This document shows positions 1-9,404 of a stretch of DNA of 50,192 nucleotides, in pieces. Position 1 is the stretch's first letter. Each line of letters begins with the position of its first letter. The DNA comes from Sporisorium sorghi (taxonomy: Eukaryota > Basidiomycota > Ustilaginomycetes > Ustilaginales > Ustilaginaceae). Position numbers and translations under genes: made by a program. The notes beneath the pieces are model-generated. The model searched no databases. It was not told where the DNA came from and saw nothing but the letters and a program-made list of their open reading frames with translations. The stretch spans positions 1 through 50,192 of the forward strand of contig JALCCG010000156.1 of the NCBI GenBank assembly GCA_023212695.1, written 5' to 3'.

Positions 1-851
1 TGCCTGTTTTGGCCCAAATTTCACAAGTCCCCCTCAATTCCACACCTACGTGAATTCCACATCTACGTGATACACGTGAATCGGCACAAGAAGCGAGACT
101 CGACAGGCAACTCCATCGCTCCCCTCGAAGTGTGACCGATTACCCGATTACCCGACACAGCGCAAAGCCTGGGCCGAGTCGTTTTCATGCAGCGTTGCAT
201 TGCGAATTGAGGCTCGTCACCGTGGACGTCGCTCTGTTTCAAAGGAAAGAACCATCAGGTGCCAGACACACGCCCTTTCGGAGGCGCGACTTGAAGTGTC
301 ATTGCAACGAGCCCACATCCCGCTCGGAGTTGCACCATTTTGATAGGAGCACGTCTCTGCGCACGCACCTTCAAGGATTTCGCTAACTATCCTGCGATTG
401 GTGGGCTGGGAGGCCCGAGCACCGTTCGTAAAACCAAGCTCAGTCCAGGAAAAGGCAAATGTCGCCGTGATCAGTCGCCTTTACTGCGCAGATTTCTTGG
501 TGTAATGAAGCTGAACGAGGAGTTGAACATCCGGTTCGACGCAGAACCCATGCTGATGGGTTTCCCCTAAGGCACCTTCAACGTCCTTGCCTCGATCGAG
601 GAGCCGTGACGGACAGCTCTTTTGAACCAGATGGACATGGTCAAGCCTCGACTGATCAACCCACTTTGAGATGAAGGCGGTGGAGCTCTCCCTTTTAGCC
701 GTTGATTCAATGCGTGGCTTGGTACAGGTCACAGCGCCGCATTTCATTTGGGCGTGAAGGTATCACAGGAAAGGACCGCAGCACACGTCATCTTCACCTC
801 TCACCACCACCACCACCATCACATTTCTCACACACCTGTTCCTGCCAAAGA
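1..851. other. Intergenic/leader sequence, no supported gene
   Basis: Short open frames occur on both strands (for example 132-386, 340-570 and 481-747 on the minus strand). None has recognisable domains or biased composition. An in-frame extension of the next gene back to 702 begins at a TTG and is not believed. The last part (about 790-850) is pyrimidine- and CA-rich, as expected for a leader of the gene starting at 852. Confidence 0.5.
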
Positions 852-2525
852 ATGGCGGATTACATCCACGCAGCGAAAATGCCATCGCCACACGTAGTCG
901 TCGCGTACAGGGACGACGACGAGCAGGACGATCAGCGCGCGTCGCTGCTACCTCCCTCCAGCTCCTCTGCTGCTCCGAAAGCGATTCAGTCCAAGAGGGG
1001 ACGATGCTGGAAGCGGCTGGTCCTGTGCATCTCACTCCTTGCCATTTGTGTTGGCGTTTTCGAGATGGCGTTCCACGGCAAAGAGGCAGAATCGCTCCGA
1101 GCAGCGAAAGAGAAGATCCACCAGCTCGAACAGCAGCTCAGCACCAAGTTTAGGGGAGGAATGGATCGGGTCATGGCCACTTTCTCTCCTTCTAGCGCGG
1201 CATCAGCAGAAGTCGATAGCAAAACTACGGACCCAAACGATGCAGCGATAGAAGCGGTGAAGAAGAAGTCGGTCATCGTGCTCAAGACAGGCGCGTCGGT
1301 GCTCTTCGACCGCCTCCCGGTGCAACTCCTCCTCGCGCAGAGCGATATCAACCCGAAAGTCCACCTCAGCGGCACGCCGGGCTACGAGGGCCCCTCCTTC
1401 CTCGTCTACTCGGACGCGGACGTGCAGCTGGGCGGGTTCACTATCCGCGATGCGTTGGCCAACGTCTCGGCCTACGCGCGCAGCAGCCCAGAGTTCGGCC
1501 CGCGCTACACGGCGCTGCACGAGCTGCTGTCCAGCGACGTCGGAGGGCCAGCCCGCGCGACGGGTTTCAAGGAAGGCTGGAATTTGGACAAGTGGAAGTT
1601 CCTCTACATGTGGCAGGACGCGTTTCGTCGCAACCCTTTTGCAGAGTGGTACATCGGCTACGAGGCGGACACGTTTGTGGTGTGGGACTCGCTGTTCCGC
1701 TTCCTGGCCGGGCAGGATCCCTCCAAAGAGCAGATCTTTGGGTGTGGATACGTGCTGGTGCCGAGCCAGGAGCTTTTTGCCAATGGCGGCTGCCCTTATA
1801 TCGTCTCTGGCGCACTGATGCGCCAGACATTCGGCAAGGATCCCCACTTTGCAGAGAAGTTCGACAAGGCGGTGGAAGCGAGCTGTTGCGGCGATGGAGA
1901 GCTGAGCATCGCGCTGCGCAAGTCGGCGACGGCGCCGCTGCAAGGATTGGGAGATGCAGGGGCGCGATTCCAGCGCGAGCCCCCGCAGGAGGTGCTGTTC
2001 GACGCGGGCAACTGGTGTCAGCCCGTGTTCAGCTTTCACCACCTTTCGCCGGATGAAGTGATCAGACTCTCGCGAGTTGAGCGCGAGATCCGTCGGACAA
2101 AGCCGCGCAACCAGACGATTCTGTACTCGGACTTCTTCGACCGCGTCGTCCCGCACGCCCTGCAGACCGCTCTGCAGTCGCTCGAACCCGACTTCAACAG
2201 CAGCAACCGCGAGCCGGTGGATCTCAGCCCGAGCAAGGACAACTGGGAAGCCTTCTTCACCGCCGATCGCGGAGTCGAGCTCGGGCGCAAGACTTTCCAA
2301 GCCGTGCAGTGCAAGCAGCAGTGTGTGGAGAATTCAAGGTGCACGGCGTGGGTATGGAGCAAGGCGGGTGAACAGGATATCGTTGGGAACTGCCACATGA
2401 TGCTCGACGTCATGAAGATCGGATCGGCATACGAGGGGCCAGGTCTGCGCACCAGTGGCTGGGTTGCTAAGCATATCGCTGCATTCAAGGTCGAGCATGA
2501 GTGCAAGGATCCGCCTGCTGCTTGA
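852..2525 (+). CDS. Type II membrane glycosyltransferase-like protein with C-terminal PAN/apple-like module
   Basis: 557 residues from the ATG at 852, chosen because the longer frame starts at TTG. Visible parts in order: a cytosolic tail of about 50 residues, one membrane anchor (about 55-74), a short stem with heptad-like E/Q/L residues, then a lumenal domain of about 300 residues with YSDADVQLGG and YEADTF (acidic E271-A-D273, resembling the metal-binding acidic motif of fungal GT31-like transferases) and a CCGDGE segment. The last 80 residues carry four cysteines around a CKQQC...C...C pattern with a conserved-looking TAWVW, like a PAN/apple module. Family knowledge suggests a Golgi enzyme that extends glycans; donor and acceptor are not readable from sequence. 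No intron needed. It may equally be a catalytically untested relative of the C1GalT1-like fungal family. Confidence 0.7.
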   Translation: MADYIHAAKMPSPHVVVAYRDDDEQDDQRASLLPPSSSSAAPKAIQSKRGRCWKRLVLCISLLAICVGVFEMAFHGKEAESLRAAKEKIHQLEQQLSTKFRGGMDRVMATFSPSSAASAEVDSKTTDPNDAAIEAVKKKSVIVLKTGASVLFDRLPVQLLLAQSDINPKVHLSGTPGYEGPSFLVYSDADVQLGGFTIRDALANVSAYARSSPEFGPRYTALHELLSSDVGGPARATGFKEGWNLDKWKFLYMWQDAFRRNPFAEWYIGYEADTFVVWDSLFRFLAGQDPSKEQIFGCGYVLVPSQELFANGGCPYIVSGALMRQTFGKDPHFAEKFDKAVEASCCGDGELSIALRKSATAPLQGLGDAGARFQREPPQEVLFDAGNWCQPVFSFHHLSPDEVIRLSRVEREIRRTKPRNQTILYSDFFDRVVPHALQTALQSLEPDFNSSNREPVDLSPSKDNWEAFFTADRGVELGRKTFQAVQCKQQCVENSRCTAWVWSKAGEQDIVGNCHMMLDVMKIGSAYEGPGLRTSGWVAKHIAAFKVEHECKDPPAA

Positions 2526-2743
2526 GCCGTCATCGTCACTCCGCCCGTTTGCAGGCTGATCCTCACATTCATTTGTTTATACACCGTCCTTGCGTTTGAT
2601 ACAAACGATTCTACTCGAATGCGAAAAGCTCCTGAACCCCAAGAGCACTGTCAGCAGCGGTGTCGTCAGATTTGGCTTGCCCGAATGGTCTTGAGGCAGA
2701 GCAGGATTTCATGGTTCTTTTCTCAGCCTTCGTTTTTTGACAG

Positions 2744-2778
<35 letters not shown>

Positions 2779-3060
2779 CTTTTTTGACATTTGTGATGAG
2801 GTCATGTCCGGTGACGTGCAGCTGACAACCAAGACCCTGAACCCTCGCTGGCTGTCAACCTCGCACGGGGCGACGCTGACTCGCATCCTCAACCAAAGGC
2901 TTGGCAGCCTTTCCTCCTGACCACCACCGCCATCCCATCACCCCCACCTTCTACTCTAGAGCAAGTCACGAATGACCTCGCCACCCCTCCTCCACGATCC
3001 TCTCGACATATCACCGCCAGTCTAGCTCTTCCTCGCTGGACAAGCGCCACTTTCACAACG
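2526..3060. other. Intergenic region with long poly-T tract
   Basis: Contains an uninterrupted T run of about 27 nt around 2748-2774 and then a pyrimidine-rich leader for the antiporter gene starting at 3061. No gene-like frame seen. Confidence 0.5.
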
Positions 3061-5055
3061 ATGACCTTCGACCTCGAGATCACCAACCTCAACCTACTCT
3101 GCACGGCCTTCGGGCTATTCTTCATCGCGTACGGTACATTCTCGTACCTCGTCAAAGAGCGGCTCTTGCTCGGCGAGGCGCCCCTGGCAGTCCTCATCGG
3201 CATCGGTCTCGGTCCCTACGGTCTGGGCGGCATCTTTAACTGGGCGTCCAAAGAGGTCGATGTCGACGAGGTCTCGCTCGGGCTATGCCGCGTGGTAATC
3301 GGGATCCAACTAACACTGGTGGGTGTGCAGCTGCCTTACAAGTATCCCTGGATCGAGATCCGCAGCCTGGTGGTGCTGCTGGTTCCGATCATGACGGTGA
3401 TGTGGCTGGCGACGACGGCGTGCATCTGGGTGGTTGTGCCGTCGCTGCCGTTGCTGGCCGGGCTGGTGATTGCGACGTCGGCGACGCCTACGGATCCGGT
3501 GCTGTCGAACGCGATAGTCAAAGGCGCGTTTGCAGACCAGTACGTCTCGCCCCGCCTGCGGAATTTGATCTCGGCAGAGAGCGGCGCCAACGACGGCTTT
3601 GGCTACCCGTTCCTCTTCCTCGCCGTCCATCTCCTGAAACTGGAAACGACCACACAAGCCCTCACAGCGTGGATCTTCGAAACGTGCCTCTACACCGTCG
3701 GCGGCGCAATCGCGTACGGCATCGCGGTGGGCTACATCTGCCGCCGCCTCATCGAGTTTTCCACCGACCGCAACCTCATCGACAAGGAAAGTTTCCTGCT
3801 TTTCGGCGCCGCCATGGGCGTGTTCATCATCGGGTCCGGTGGAGTGCTGCAGTTCGACGACCTGCTCGCGGCGTTCGTAGCGGGCAACGCGCTCTCCTGG
3901 ACCGACTTCTACCGCGAGCAGTGCGAAGAGTCCGAGGTGGACAACTGTCTCGACTTGCTACTCAACCTCGTGTTCTTCAGCTTTCTGGGCGCGACGATTC
4001 CGTGGGATTCTTTCAACGATCCGCAGAACGGTATTACGCCGGGCCGACTGGTGCTGCTAAGCGTGCTGGTGCTGCTGTTCAGACGGCTGCCGGCGATGGT
4101 TGCATTCTACCGCTATGTGCCGACGCTGCATGATATCTCGGAGGCGTGCTTTGTGGGCTATTTTGCGCCGGTTGGGGCGGGGGCACTTTTCTATATGGGC
4201 GTGATCCTGGACGAGTTCAAGCCGGACGACCCTTCGCCTGTTGCGGAGCGCATTCGGGTGCTGGCTAAACCCATCACGTACGCGCTGATCCTGGCGTCGA
4301 TCGTCGGGCACTCGCTGGCGATCCCGCTGGTCAAGATCGCGTTTCACTACTTTGACGTCAAGTCCATCAAGCTCGACGGCGAGTCCGATAGCGAAGACGA
4401 CGACACCAAGGAGGAAGATGACGAGGAGAGCGAGGAGGACGAACAAGATGGTGACGCCGCGCACGACGGCGACAGCGTGCACTCGCGCGACTACGCCCGA
4501 CCCATCCGCAACCGGCGCGAGGAGCACGAGGTGGAAGACGACTACGAGCAGGGCGAGCACCACGATCCGCGCCGTTCGTACAGCAGTACCGGAGGTTCGC
4601 GTCGCAGCTCTCGCGCCGAGGACAGCGAGCACTCGGGATCGTATCGACAGTCGAGCGTGCACCGACCCGAACCGCGACGCCACTCGTCGAGTCATCACGA
4701 ACCGCCCGAATCGAGCGGCGCATATCACGCGGATGGGTCGTGGGACGAGCACGCGTCGTGGCGCGTGTCGAGCGGACACAAGTTGGGCCCGCACCATCAG
4801 CTGCGCAGGAACGAACAGACGGGCCTGCTCGAGCTCGATCCGAGGATGTATACGTTGGAGCACGGTGCGCCGTTCCATACTCGCAGAAGGGGTGGGGGAG
4901 CGAGGAGCACAAGCCGTGCGGGTAGAGCGAGGGGGTCGAGAGGCGAGTGGTCGGAGCGCGGAGATGCGGACGAGTCGCAGGGGTTGTTGGAGCAAGGCAG
5001 GCGGCGAACTATGCCGACGTATGATAGTTCGTATGGCAGCACGAGTCGTCGTTGA
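3061..5055 (+). CDS. NHA1: Plasma-membrane Na+(K+)/H+ antiporter, Nha1/Cnh1 type (CPA1)
   Basis: 664 residues, single exon. The first ~435 residues are a polytopic membrane domain with about 12 hydrophobic segments. The ion-site motifs of the fungal Nha1/Sod2 family are visible: ATPTDPVLSN (T144-D145) and AESGANDGFGYP (N177-D178). Known family members export Na+, K+ or Li+ in exchange for protons at the plasma membrane and set alkali-cation and pH tolerance. From about residue 440 the protein becomes a long hydrophilic tail: first a run of Asp/Glu, then Ser/Arg/His-rich sequence to the end. Such a cytosolic tail is typical of Nha1 rather than the tail-less Sod2. The next gene is convergent, with only 75 bp between the two stop codons. 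Start ATG follows a pyrimidine-rich leader. Confidence 0.93.
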   Translation: MTFDLEITNLNLLCTAFGLFFIAYGTFSYLVKERLLLGEAPLAVLIGIGLGPYGLGGIFNWASKEVDVDEVSLGLCRVVIGIQLTLVGVQLPYKYPWIEIRSLVVLLVPIMTVMWLATTACIWVVVPSLPLLAGLVIATSATPTDPVLSNAIVKGAFADQYVSPRLRNLISAESGANDGFGYPFLFLAVHLLKLETTTQALTAWIFETCLYTVGGAIAYGIAVGYICRRLIEFSTDRNLIDKESFLLFGAAMGVFIIGSGGVLQFDDLLAAFVAGNALSWTDFYREQCEESEVDNCLDLLLNLVFFSFLGATIPWDSFNDPQNGITPGRLVLLSVLVLLFRRLPAMVAFYRYVPTLHDISEACFVGYFAPVGAGALFYMGVILDEFKPDDPSPVAERIRVLAKPITYALILASIVGHSLAIPLVKIAFHYFDVKSIKLDGESDSEDDDTKEEDDEESEEDEQDGDAAHDGDSVHSRDYARPIRNRREEHEVEDDYEQGEHHDPRRSYSSTGGSRRSSRAEDSEHSGSYRQSSVHRPEPRRHSSSHHEPPESSGAYHADGSWDEHASWRVSSGHKLGPHHQLRRNEQTGLLELDPRMYTLEHGAPFHTRRRGGGARSTSRAGRARGSRGEWSERGDADESQGLLEQGRRRTMPTYDSSYGSTSRR

Positions 5056-5130
5056 GCGGACGTAGAGGTGACGACGATTGCAATACAGTCGCTGCAGAGA
5101 TGTGATCGATATCGAGTGTGCTTGCTGAGC

Positions 5131-5808
5131 TTACAGCGGAAGAAGATGACAGCCGAGCAGACCTCTTCCGCCCCAGCCTGCTCTTGGCGTTAGGGTGAGA
5201 TTGACAGCTGCGCCTTGCCTCGTCACGGTGAGCTGAATACTCGTACCATCAACCACCACACCTGGAGCTGCTAGCGCCGCCAACCCTTTTGGACTGTCGG
5301 CCGTCACCGAGCCAAACTTGACGACTCGATCGCCCTGGACCAACCCGGCGGTCTGTGCCGGACTGCCCTCTGCGACCGAGTTGACCCTCGCAAACGCTTT
5401 GCCCACCTTGACCGTCTCCTCGCTCCTCGCTGACGACTGCGCCACTGCATCGCCGTTAATCGCCAACTGAAGCAGCTGCGCCACACGCTCCCTGAGCGCA
5501 TTCGAGTCGTTGCGCAGCACATTGACCCTCTGCTTGGCCGTGCGAATCGCCATCAGATCCTTGTCCGCCAGCGGGAACCCTTGCGCATCTATCAAGGGTG
5601 TCTGCATGTCGACGCCGTTGGATGTGAGGACAGCCATATGACGCGCAATGTCGGCGTCGAGTTGCTTTTGGAGTTCGAGCAGCGACATGGCTTGGGTGCG
5701 TGCAGTGGTGGGCGAGGTGGCGAGGGGTTGGGCGAGCGCAGCGCTGACGTCGGTGTCCGCGGTAGCTGGGTCGGTGTTGTGGATGTCGACGTTGAGGTCT
5801 GTAGACAT
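5131..5808 (-). CDS. NAS2: 26S proteasome assembly chaperone Nas2 / PSMD9 (p27), PDZ protein
   Basis: 225 residues, intronless. The N-terminal helical half contains the family pattern around LLELQKQLDADIARHM and the GVDMQTPLIDAQGFPLADKDL stretch (about residues 43-85), followed by a PDZ-like domain (about 115-205) with AFARVNSVAEGSPAQTAGL and GDRVVKFGSV. The C-terminal GWGGRGLLGCHLLPL matches the usual Nas2/PSMD9 ending. In yeast Nas2 binds the Rpt5 tail and delays its docking during base assembly of the 19S regulatory particle. Length is close to the family norm. It is convergent with the antiporter gene and divergent from the hydrolase at 6354. Confidence 0.92.
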   Translation of the reverse strand: MSTDLNVDIHNTDPATADTDVSAALAQPLATSPTTARTQAMSLLELQKQLDADIARHMAVLTSNGVDMQTPLIDAQGFPLADKDLMAIRTAKQRVNVLRNDSNALRERVAQLLQLAINGDAVAQSSARSEETVKVGKAFARVNSVAEGSPAQTAGLVQGDRVVKFGSVTADSPKGLAALAAPGVVVDGTSIQLTVTRQGAAVNLTLTPRAGWGGRGLLGCHLLPL

Positions 5809-6353
5809 GATGGCGATGCTGCTGAATGGAGAAAGAGGTGGGATGATGATAGTCGAGAAAGAAGAACGGGAAGAACGAACTGAGCTTTTTCTTGTGAACC
5901 CTGAAAAGAGCGAAGAACCGTGCGCTGAAACCTAACAAATTGCGGATTATTTTTTTTTTTGTTTTTTTTGTTTTTTAATTTCGAAAAAGAACCGGCCCGG
6001 ATGAACGATGTGCGTGCGAGACTGCGTTTGTGCTGCGATTCGGCTATAGTGGCGGTTAAGTTGAAGGTGGCCACGCCTCGTATACTCGGAATTTGGCAGG
6101 GAAATTCGAGTTACCAGGCGTGGCCACATTTTGGATTTTTGGATTTTTTTTTCCTTGAATTTTCCAGCCTGTATTTTCTCCAAGCTACCATCACCAATTC
6201 GAACCCCTTCAACTGGTTACGCTCCTCCACTCGCACACGCTCGAAAAGCTTTTTGTTTTGGTACGACCTTGTTTTCTTGATGGTGACGACGAGGATTCCT
6301 TATTCACCTCCATCTCTCTAGACATAGACTTTCGCCTCATCGATACCCCTGGA
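5809..6353. other. Divergent promoter region between NAS2 and the hydrolase gene
   Basis: 545 bp separating two divergent start codons. It holds A/T-rich runs (for example T10 near 5949), a strong inverted repeat at 6067-6127 (listed separately) and no gene-like frame. Confidence 0.5.
6067..6127. repeat. Imperfect inverted repeat, arms 28 and 26 nt, loop 7 nt
   Basis: Left arm 6067-6094 starts GTGGCCACGCCT and ends GGAATTT. Right arm 6102-6127 starts AAATTCGAG and ends AGGCGTGGCCAC. The arms pair over their whole length with one mismatch and two single-base bulges; the loop is 7 nt (6095-6101). The outer 8 bp, GTGGCCAC, are themselves palindromic. No target-site duplication is obvious. It lies 227 bp upstream of the hydrolase ATG and 259 bp upstream of NAS2. 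Confidence 0.85.
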
Positions 6354-8435
6354 ATGAGAATGTCCGGCCTCCTCTCCTCGACAGCGACGCTGCTGGGCCG
6401 GTCCATCCTCTCCCCCATCGCACCTCAGTCCCTGTTCGCCGTCAATGTGGAATACTACAAGCCAGCATCCTCTTCCTCATCTAGCACAACTCGATCCTCA
6501 CCCAGCATAGAATCCCTCCTCGCAGTCACGGAAACGCTCAACCCAGCCAAGAATCCAACGTTCCGACCCACACCCTGGCTATCGACGGGCCACCTGCAGA
6601 CGATTTACTCGGCCGTGGGCAACTTCAGCCGCATCGATGCGGTCGAGTACAAGCGGCGTGCATTCCTTACCCCCGATGGCGGCACTATTGGGCTGGATAT
6701 CTCCCCGCCCAGCCTAGCGGACAGCGAGGAGGAGCTGACCACACAAAACCACCCTGCAGCTGACGGCCTGCCCACCGTCGTGTGCCTGCACGGCCTCACC
6801 GGCGGCAGCCACGAGAGCTACGTGCGCAACTGCTTTGCACACCTCACCAAGCCCACCGCCGAAGGAGGGCTGGGCTACCGCGGCATCGTGGTCAATTTCC
6901 GCGGATGTGCCAATGTGCCCGTGACGTCGCCGCAGTTGTACTCGGCGCTCAAGATCGCCGATATCCGCTCGGCGCTGCTGCTGATTACCAAGCTGTACCC
7001 GAACTCGCCGCTGGTGGGGATCGGGTTCTCGCTCGGCGCCAACGTGCTCGGGCGCTACCTCGGCGAGGAGGGCGACGACACGCCTCTACTGGGCGGAGTC
7101 ATCGTCGGCACGCCGTTCGACCTGAAGGCTGGAGCGGACGAGCTCGATTACGGCGGCTTCCTCTCGCAGAAGTACGCCATGGCGATGGGTTCCAATCTGC
7201 AACGCATGGCCCGGAAGCACAAAGACACGCTCGCGCTCCACCCGCCCTTCCGCGCTCTGCTGGACGACCTATACGACGCCCCGCCCCAACCCAAAGCCGA
7301 GCTCGAGCTGTACAAGCAGCAAGCCAAGAACGGCGGCCCGCGCCCCGGCGAACGAGCCATCATCAAACGCGGCTCGCTCAAAGCCGCCGACCAGACCATG
7401 ACGCGCTTCGTCGGCGGACTGCCCAAACCCTACGGCGAGTTTCCCTTTGACAGCGCGGACGACTACTACAACTACGGCGGGTGCGCGAACAACGTCGGGC
7501 AGGTGCAGCGACCGATGCTGTGTCTGTCGGCCCAAGACGATCCGATTGTGCCGAGCAAGATCTGGGCCAAGATCAGGGCTGTGATTGGTCGTAATGCCGA
7601 CGGCACGCCTGTCGACAGCGATGCAGGGGCGGCAGCGGGGTACAACGAGAACGTCGTGCTGGCGTGGACGAAAGGCGGCGGGCATCTGGGCTGGTTCGAG
7701 GGGCTCCGGCCGAGGCGATGGCTGTACAGGCCCACGTCTGAGTTTATTCAGGCGTTGTTCGAGCAGACTTCCGCAGAAGAAAAAGCGCGGGTGGCGGCCA
7801 AGAGCAGATGGAAGCTGGACGAGGTGGAGGCGAAAGAAGTGCAGATCGAGCTGATGCCCAAAGAGGCGCTGCCGGTGTACACGCTCCCTGGCCAAGGCGG
7901 CCGCTCGAGCCGCTGGACCGACACCGAAGAGACTCCTACTTCCACCTCCCAACCAGCACCCAGTGGGAGCGACACCCCCGCCCGCGTCGCCGGACTGGAC
8001 CGCAATCTCGCCTCCAACACACCCGGCGCAGAGGACAGCCTGCTCAACCCATCCGACACGGGCTTCGCCGCCAACGCTCCCCCACTCTCTCGCATCGCCG
8101 TCAACGACGACGAGCACACGACGCTGCGCATGGGCTGGCTGCTCACCCCGCTCCTCAAAGACGCACCGCTCGTCCACCCGCGCCACGCCATCTATGCGCC
8201 CTACACCGAACCCGATTCTGCCGATGCTGACGAGCGCAAGAAGCACGGATGGGAGAAGATGACGCGCACAATGTACGTCGATAAAGCGCATCCGGAGGTC
8301 GGGTTCTGCGAGCTGGATACGGAGACGCGCGTGGCAGGTGCAGGGGAGACGTTCAGAGGCGGCATCGATACGCCTGGTGCGCGGATGGAGCCTGGACAGG
8401 GAGAGAAGGGTAAGAACGTCATTGCTGGTTTGTAG
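6354..8435 (+). CDS. Alpha/beta hydrolase of the YMR210w/Eht1/Eeb1 family
   Basis: 693 residues from the ATG at 6354; a second in-frame ATG lies at 6360, and the longer frame back to 6258 begins at TTG. The fold is recognisable from VVCLHGLTGGSHESYVRN (oxyanion region) and GIGFSLGANVLGRYLGEEG, a GFSLG nucleophile elbow with Ser226. Likely triad partners are Asp395/396 in AQDDPIVP and His444 in GGGHLGWFEG. Family members in yeast act as medium-chain fatty-acid ethyl-ester synthase/esterases or monoacylglycerol lipases. The segment HLQTIYSAVGN near the N terminus is also typical. Beyond residue ~460 an extra ~230 residues are low complexity and then end in a Ustilago-style tail; its role is unknown. 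Substrate cannot be read from sequence. Confidence 0.88.
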   Translation: MRMSGLLSSTATLLGRSILSPIAPQSLFAVNVEYYKPASSSSSSTTRSSPSIESLLAVTETLNPAKNPTFRPTPWLSTGHLQTIYSAVGNFSRIDAVEYKRRAFLTPDGGTIGLDISPPSLADSEEELTTQNHPAADGLPTVVCLHGLTGGSHESYVRNCFAHLTKPTAEGGLGYRGIVVNFRGCANVPVTSPQLYSALKIADIRSALLLITKLYPNSPLVGIGFSLGANVLGRYLGEEGDDTPLLGGVIVGTPFDLKAGADELDYGGFLSQKYAMAMGSNLQRMARKHKDTLALHPPFRALLDDLYDAPPQPKAELELYKQQAKNGGPRPGERAIIKRGSLKAADQTMTRFVGGLPKPYGEFPFDSADDYYNYGGCANNVGQVQRPMLCLSAQDDPIVPSKIWAKIRAVIGRNADGTPVDSDAGAAAGYNENVVLAWTKGGGHLGWFEGLRPRRWLYRPTSEFIQALFEQTSAEEKARVAAKSRWKLDEVEAKEVQIELMPKEALPVYTLPGQGGRSSRWTDTEETPTSTSQPAPSGSDTPARVAGLDRNLASNTPGAEDSLLNPSDTGFAANAPPLSRIAVNDDEHTTLRMGWLLTPLLKDAPLVHPRHAIYAPYTEPDSADADERKKHGWEKMTRTMYVDKAHPEVGFCELDTETRVAGAGETFRGGIDTPGARMEPGQGEKGKNVIAGL

Positions 8436-8522
8436 ATCGATGCTGTTATGGATCAGAATAGACAATAGAGTGCATATGGTATCGTTGCTTTTTTGGGTAT
8501 CGTGTTGTGTGTGTTGGCTGAG

Positions 8523-9164
8523 CTAGCGTAGAGGCCGTTCGCAGCGTGTTTCGTCGTGCACGTCTCTGCACCTGCGCGAGCAGTATCGGTGACCGCATCG
8601 AACACAAGCCAAGTCACCGTGGTATCCGCAGATGCTGCAGTACTTCCTGCCTGGTTTCGAGGAGGGTGCCGAGCGTGCGCTGCGCCAATTCGCACCCGCC
8701 TTGCCTCCGCGCAGAGGCAGCCTTCCTTGATCGACGAGCTCTTCCACCATCGAATGCAGATTCCTCCGCCCACTGACGAGGATGCGCTTGATCTCGGCTT
8801 GGTTCCTCCGCCTCTGCGCCAGGCTCACTCCCGATGCCGATGATGTACCGGTAGGATCAGGTTCAGCGTCCGTTGTCGTAGCCGCGTCGACAACGCCAGG
8901 TGACCCCGCGTCGAGCGTTGCGGAGCCACCAACAGCGGAAGTGGACGAGGAGGCAGTGGGAGCATCGCGGTAGTTGATGCGCTCCAGCTCGTCCAGCCGA
9001 CGACGAGCACGGCGTCGACGCGCATCGAGTTCTTTAGCCTGTCGTTCGCGTTCCTGTTCTTCGGTGAGCGCCTTGTTCTGCTGGCCAGTGATGGTCTGTG
9101 GACGGTTGGTGGTGGGGCGCGATGCGATGGAGCGCCGTTTGCGCAGTGAGACTGTGGCTGACAT
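8523..9164 (-). CDS. VPS71: zf-HIT protein, Vps71/ZNHIT1-like SWR1-complex subunit
   Basis: 213 residues from the ATG at 9164; upstream in-frame sequence to 9311 is A-rich and not protein-like. The N terminus RKRRSIASRPTTNRP and the basic coiled segment ARRRRARRRLDELERINYRD (about 45-70) correspond to the conserved N-terminal part of ZNHIT1/Vps71. The C terminus carries a complete zf-HIT finger, with CSICGYHGDLACVRCG then YCSRRCRDVHDETRC, giving the paired CxxC/CxxC/CxxC/HxxxC ligands. Vps71 (Swc6) is needed for SWR1-dependent exchange of H2A.Z into nucleosomes. The middle part (about 75-145) is Ser/Ala/Gly-rich and likely disordered. The 3' end lies 87 bp from the convergent hydrolase stop. 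Confidence 0.85.
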   Translation of the reverse strand: MSATVSLRKRRSIASRPTTNRPQTITGQQNKALTEEQERERQAKELDARRRRARRRLDELERINYRDAPTASSSTSAVGGSATLDAGSPGVVDAATTTDAEPDPTGTSSASGVSLAQRRRNQAEIKRILVSGRRNLHSMVEELVDQGRLPLRGGKAGANWRSARSAPSSKPGRKYCSICGYHGDLACVRCGHRYCSRRCRDVHDETRCERPLR

Positions 9165-9404
9165 CGTGTAAAAGACACCTGGGATCGTCGTGGTGGAAGA
9201 TGCTGAGCAAGGTGGAAGCAGAAGAATCTCGAGCATTTCCCGCCTTCCGAGGTTGTGAGACGGTCTAACAAATTCGAGCCAAAAAAAAACAAAAAAAAAC
9301 ACCTCTCTCACGATGCAGCTACACCATGCTCATACCCTTTCGCACACAGTCAATGATCGTGAACAAGCTCGTTTTGCACGAAGAAGCAGCTGAAGAGGCT
9401 TATG

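Noticed and set aside
1203..2300. 365-codon open frame on the minus strand
   Set aside because: It is the antisense shadow of the glycosyltransferase-like gene; composition is Arg/Val/Glu-rich typical of reversed GC-rich codons, with no domain.
7269..8465. 398-codon minus-strand open frame over the hydrolase gene
   Set aside because: Antisense shadow with no recognisable motif, while the plus strand has the complete hydrolase signatures.
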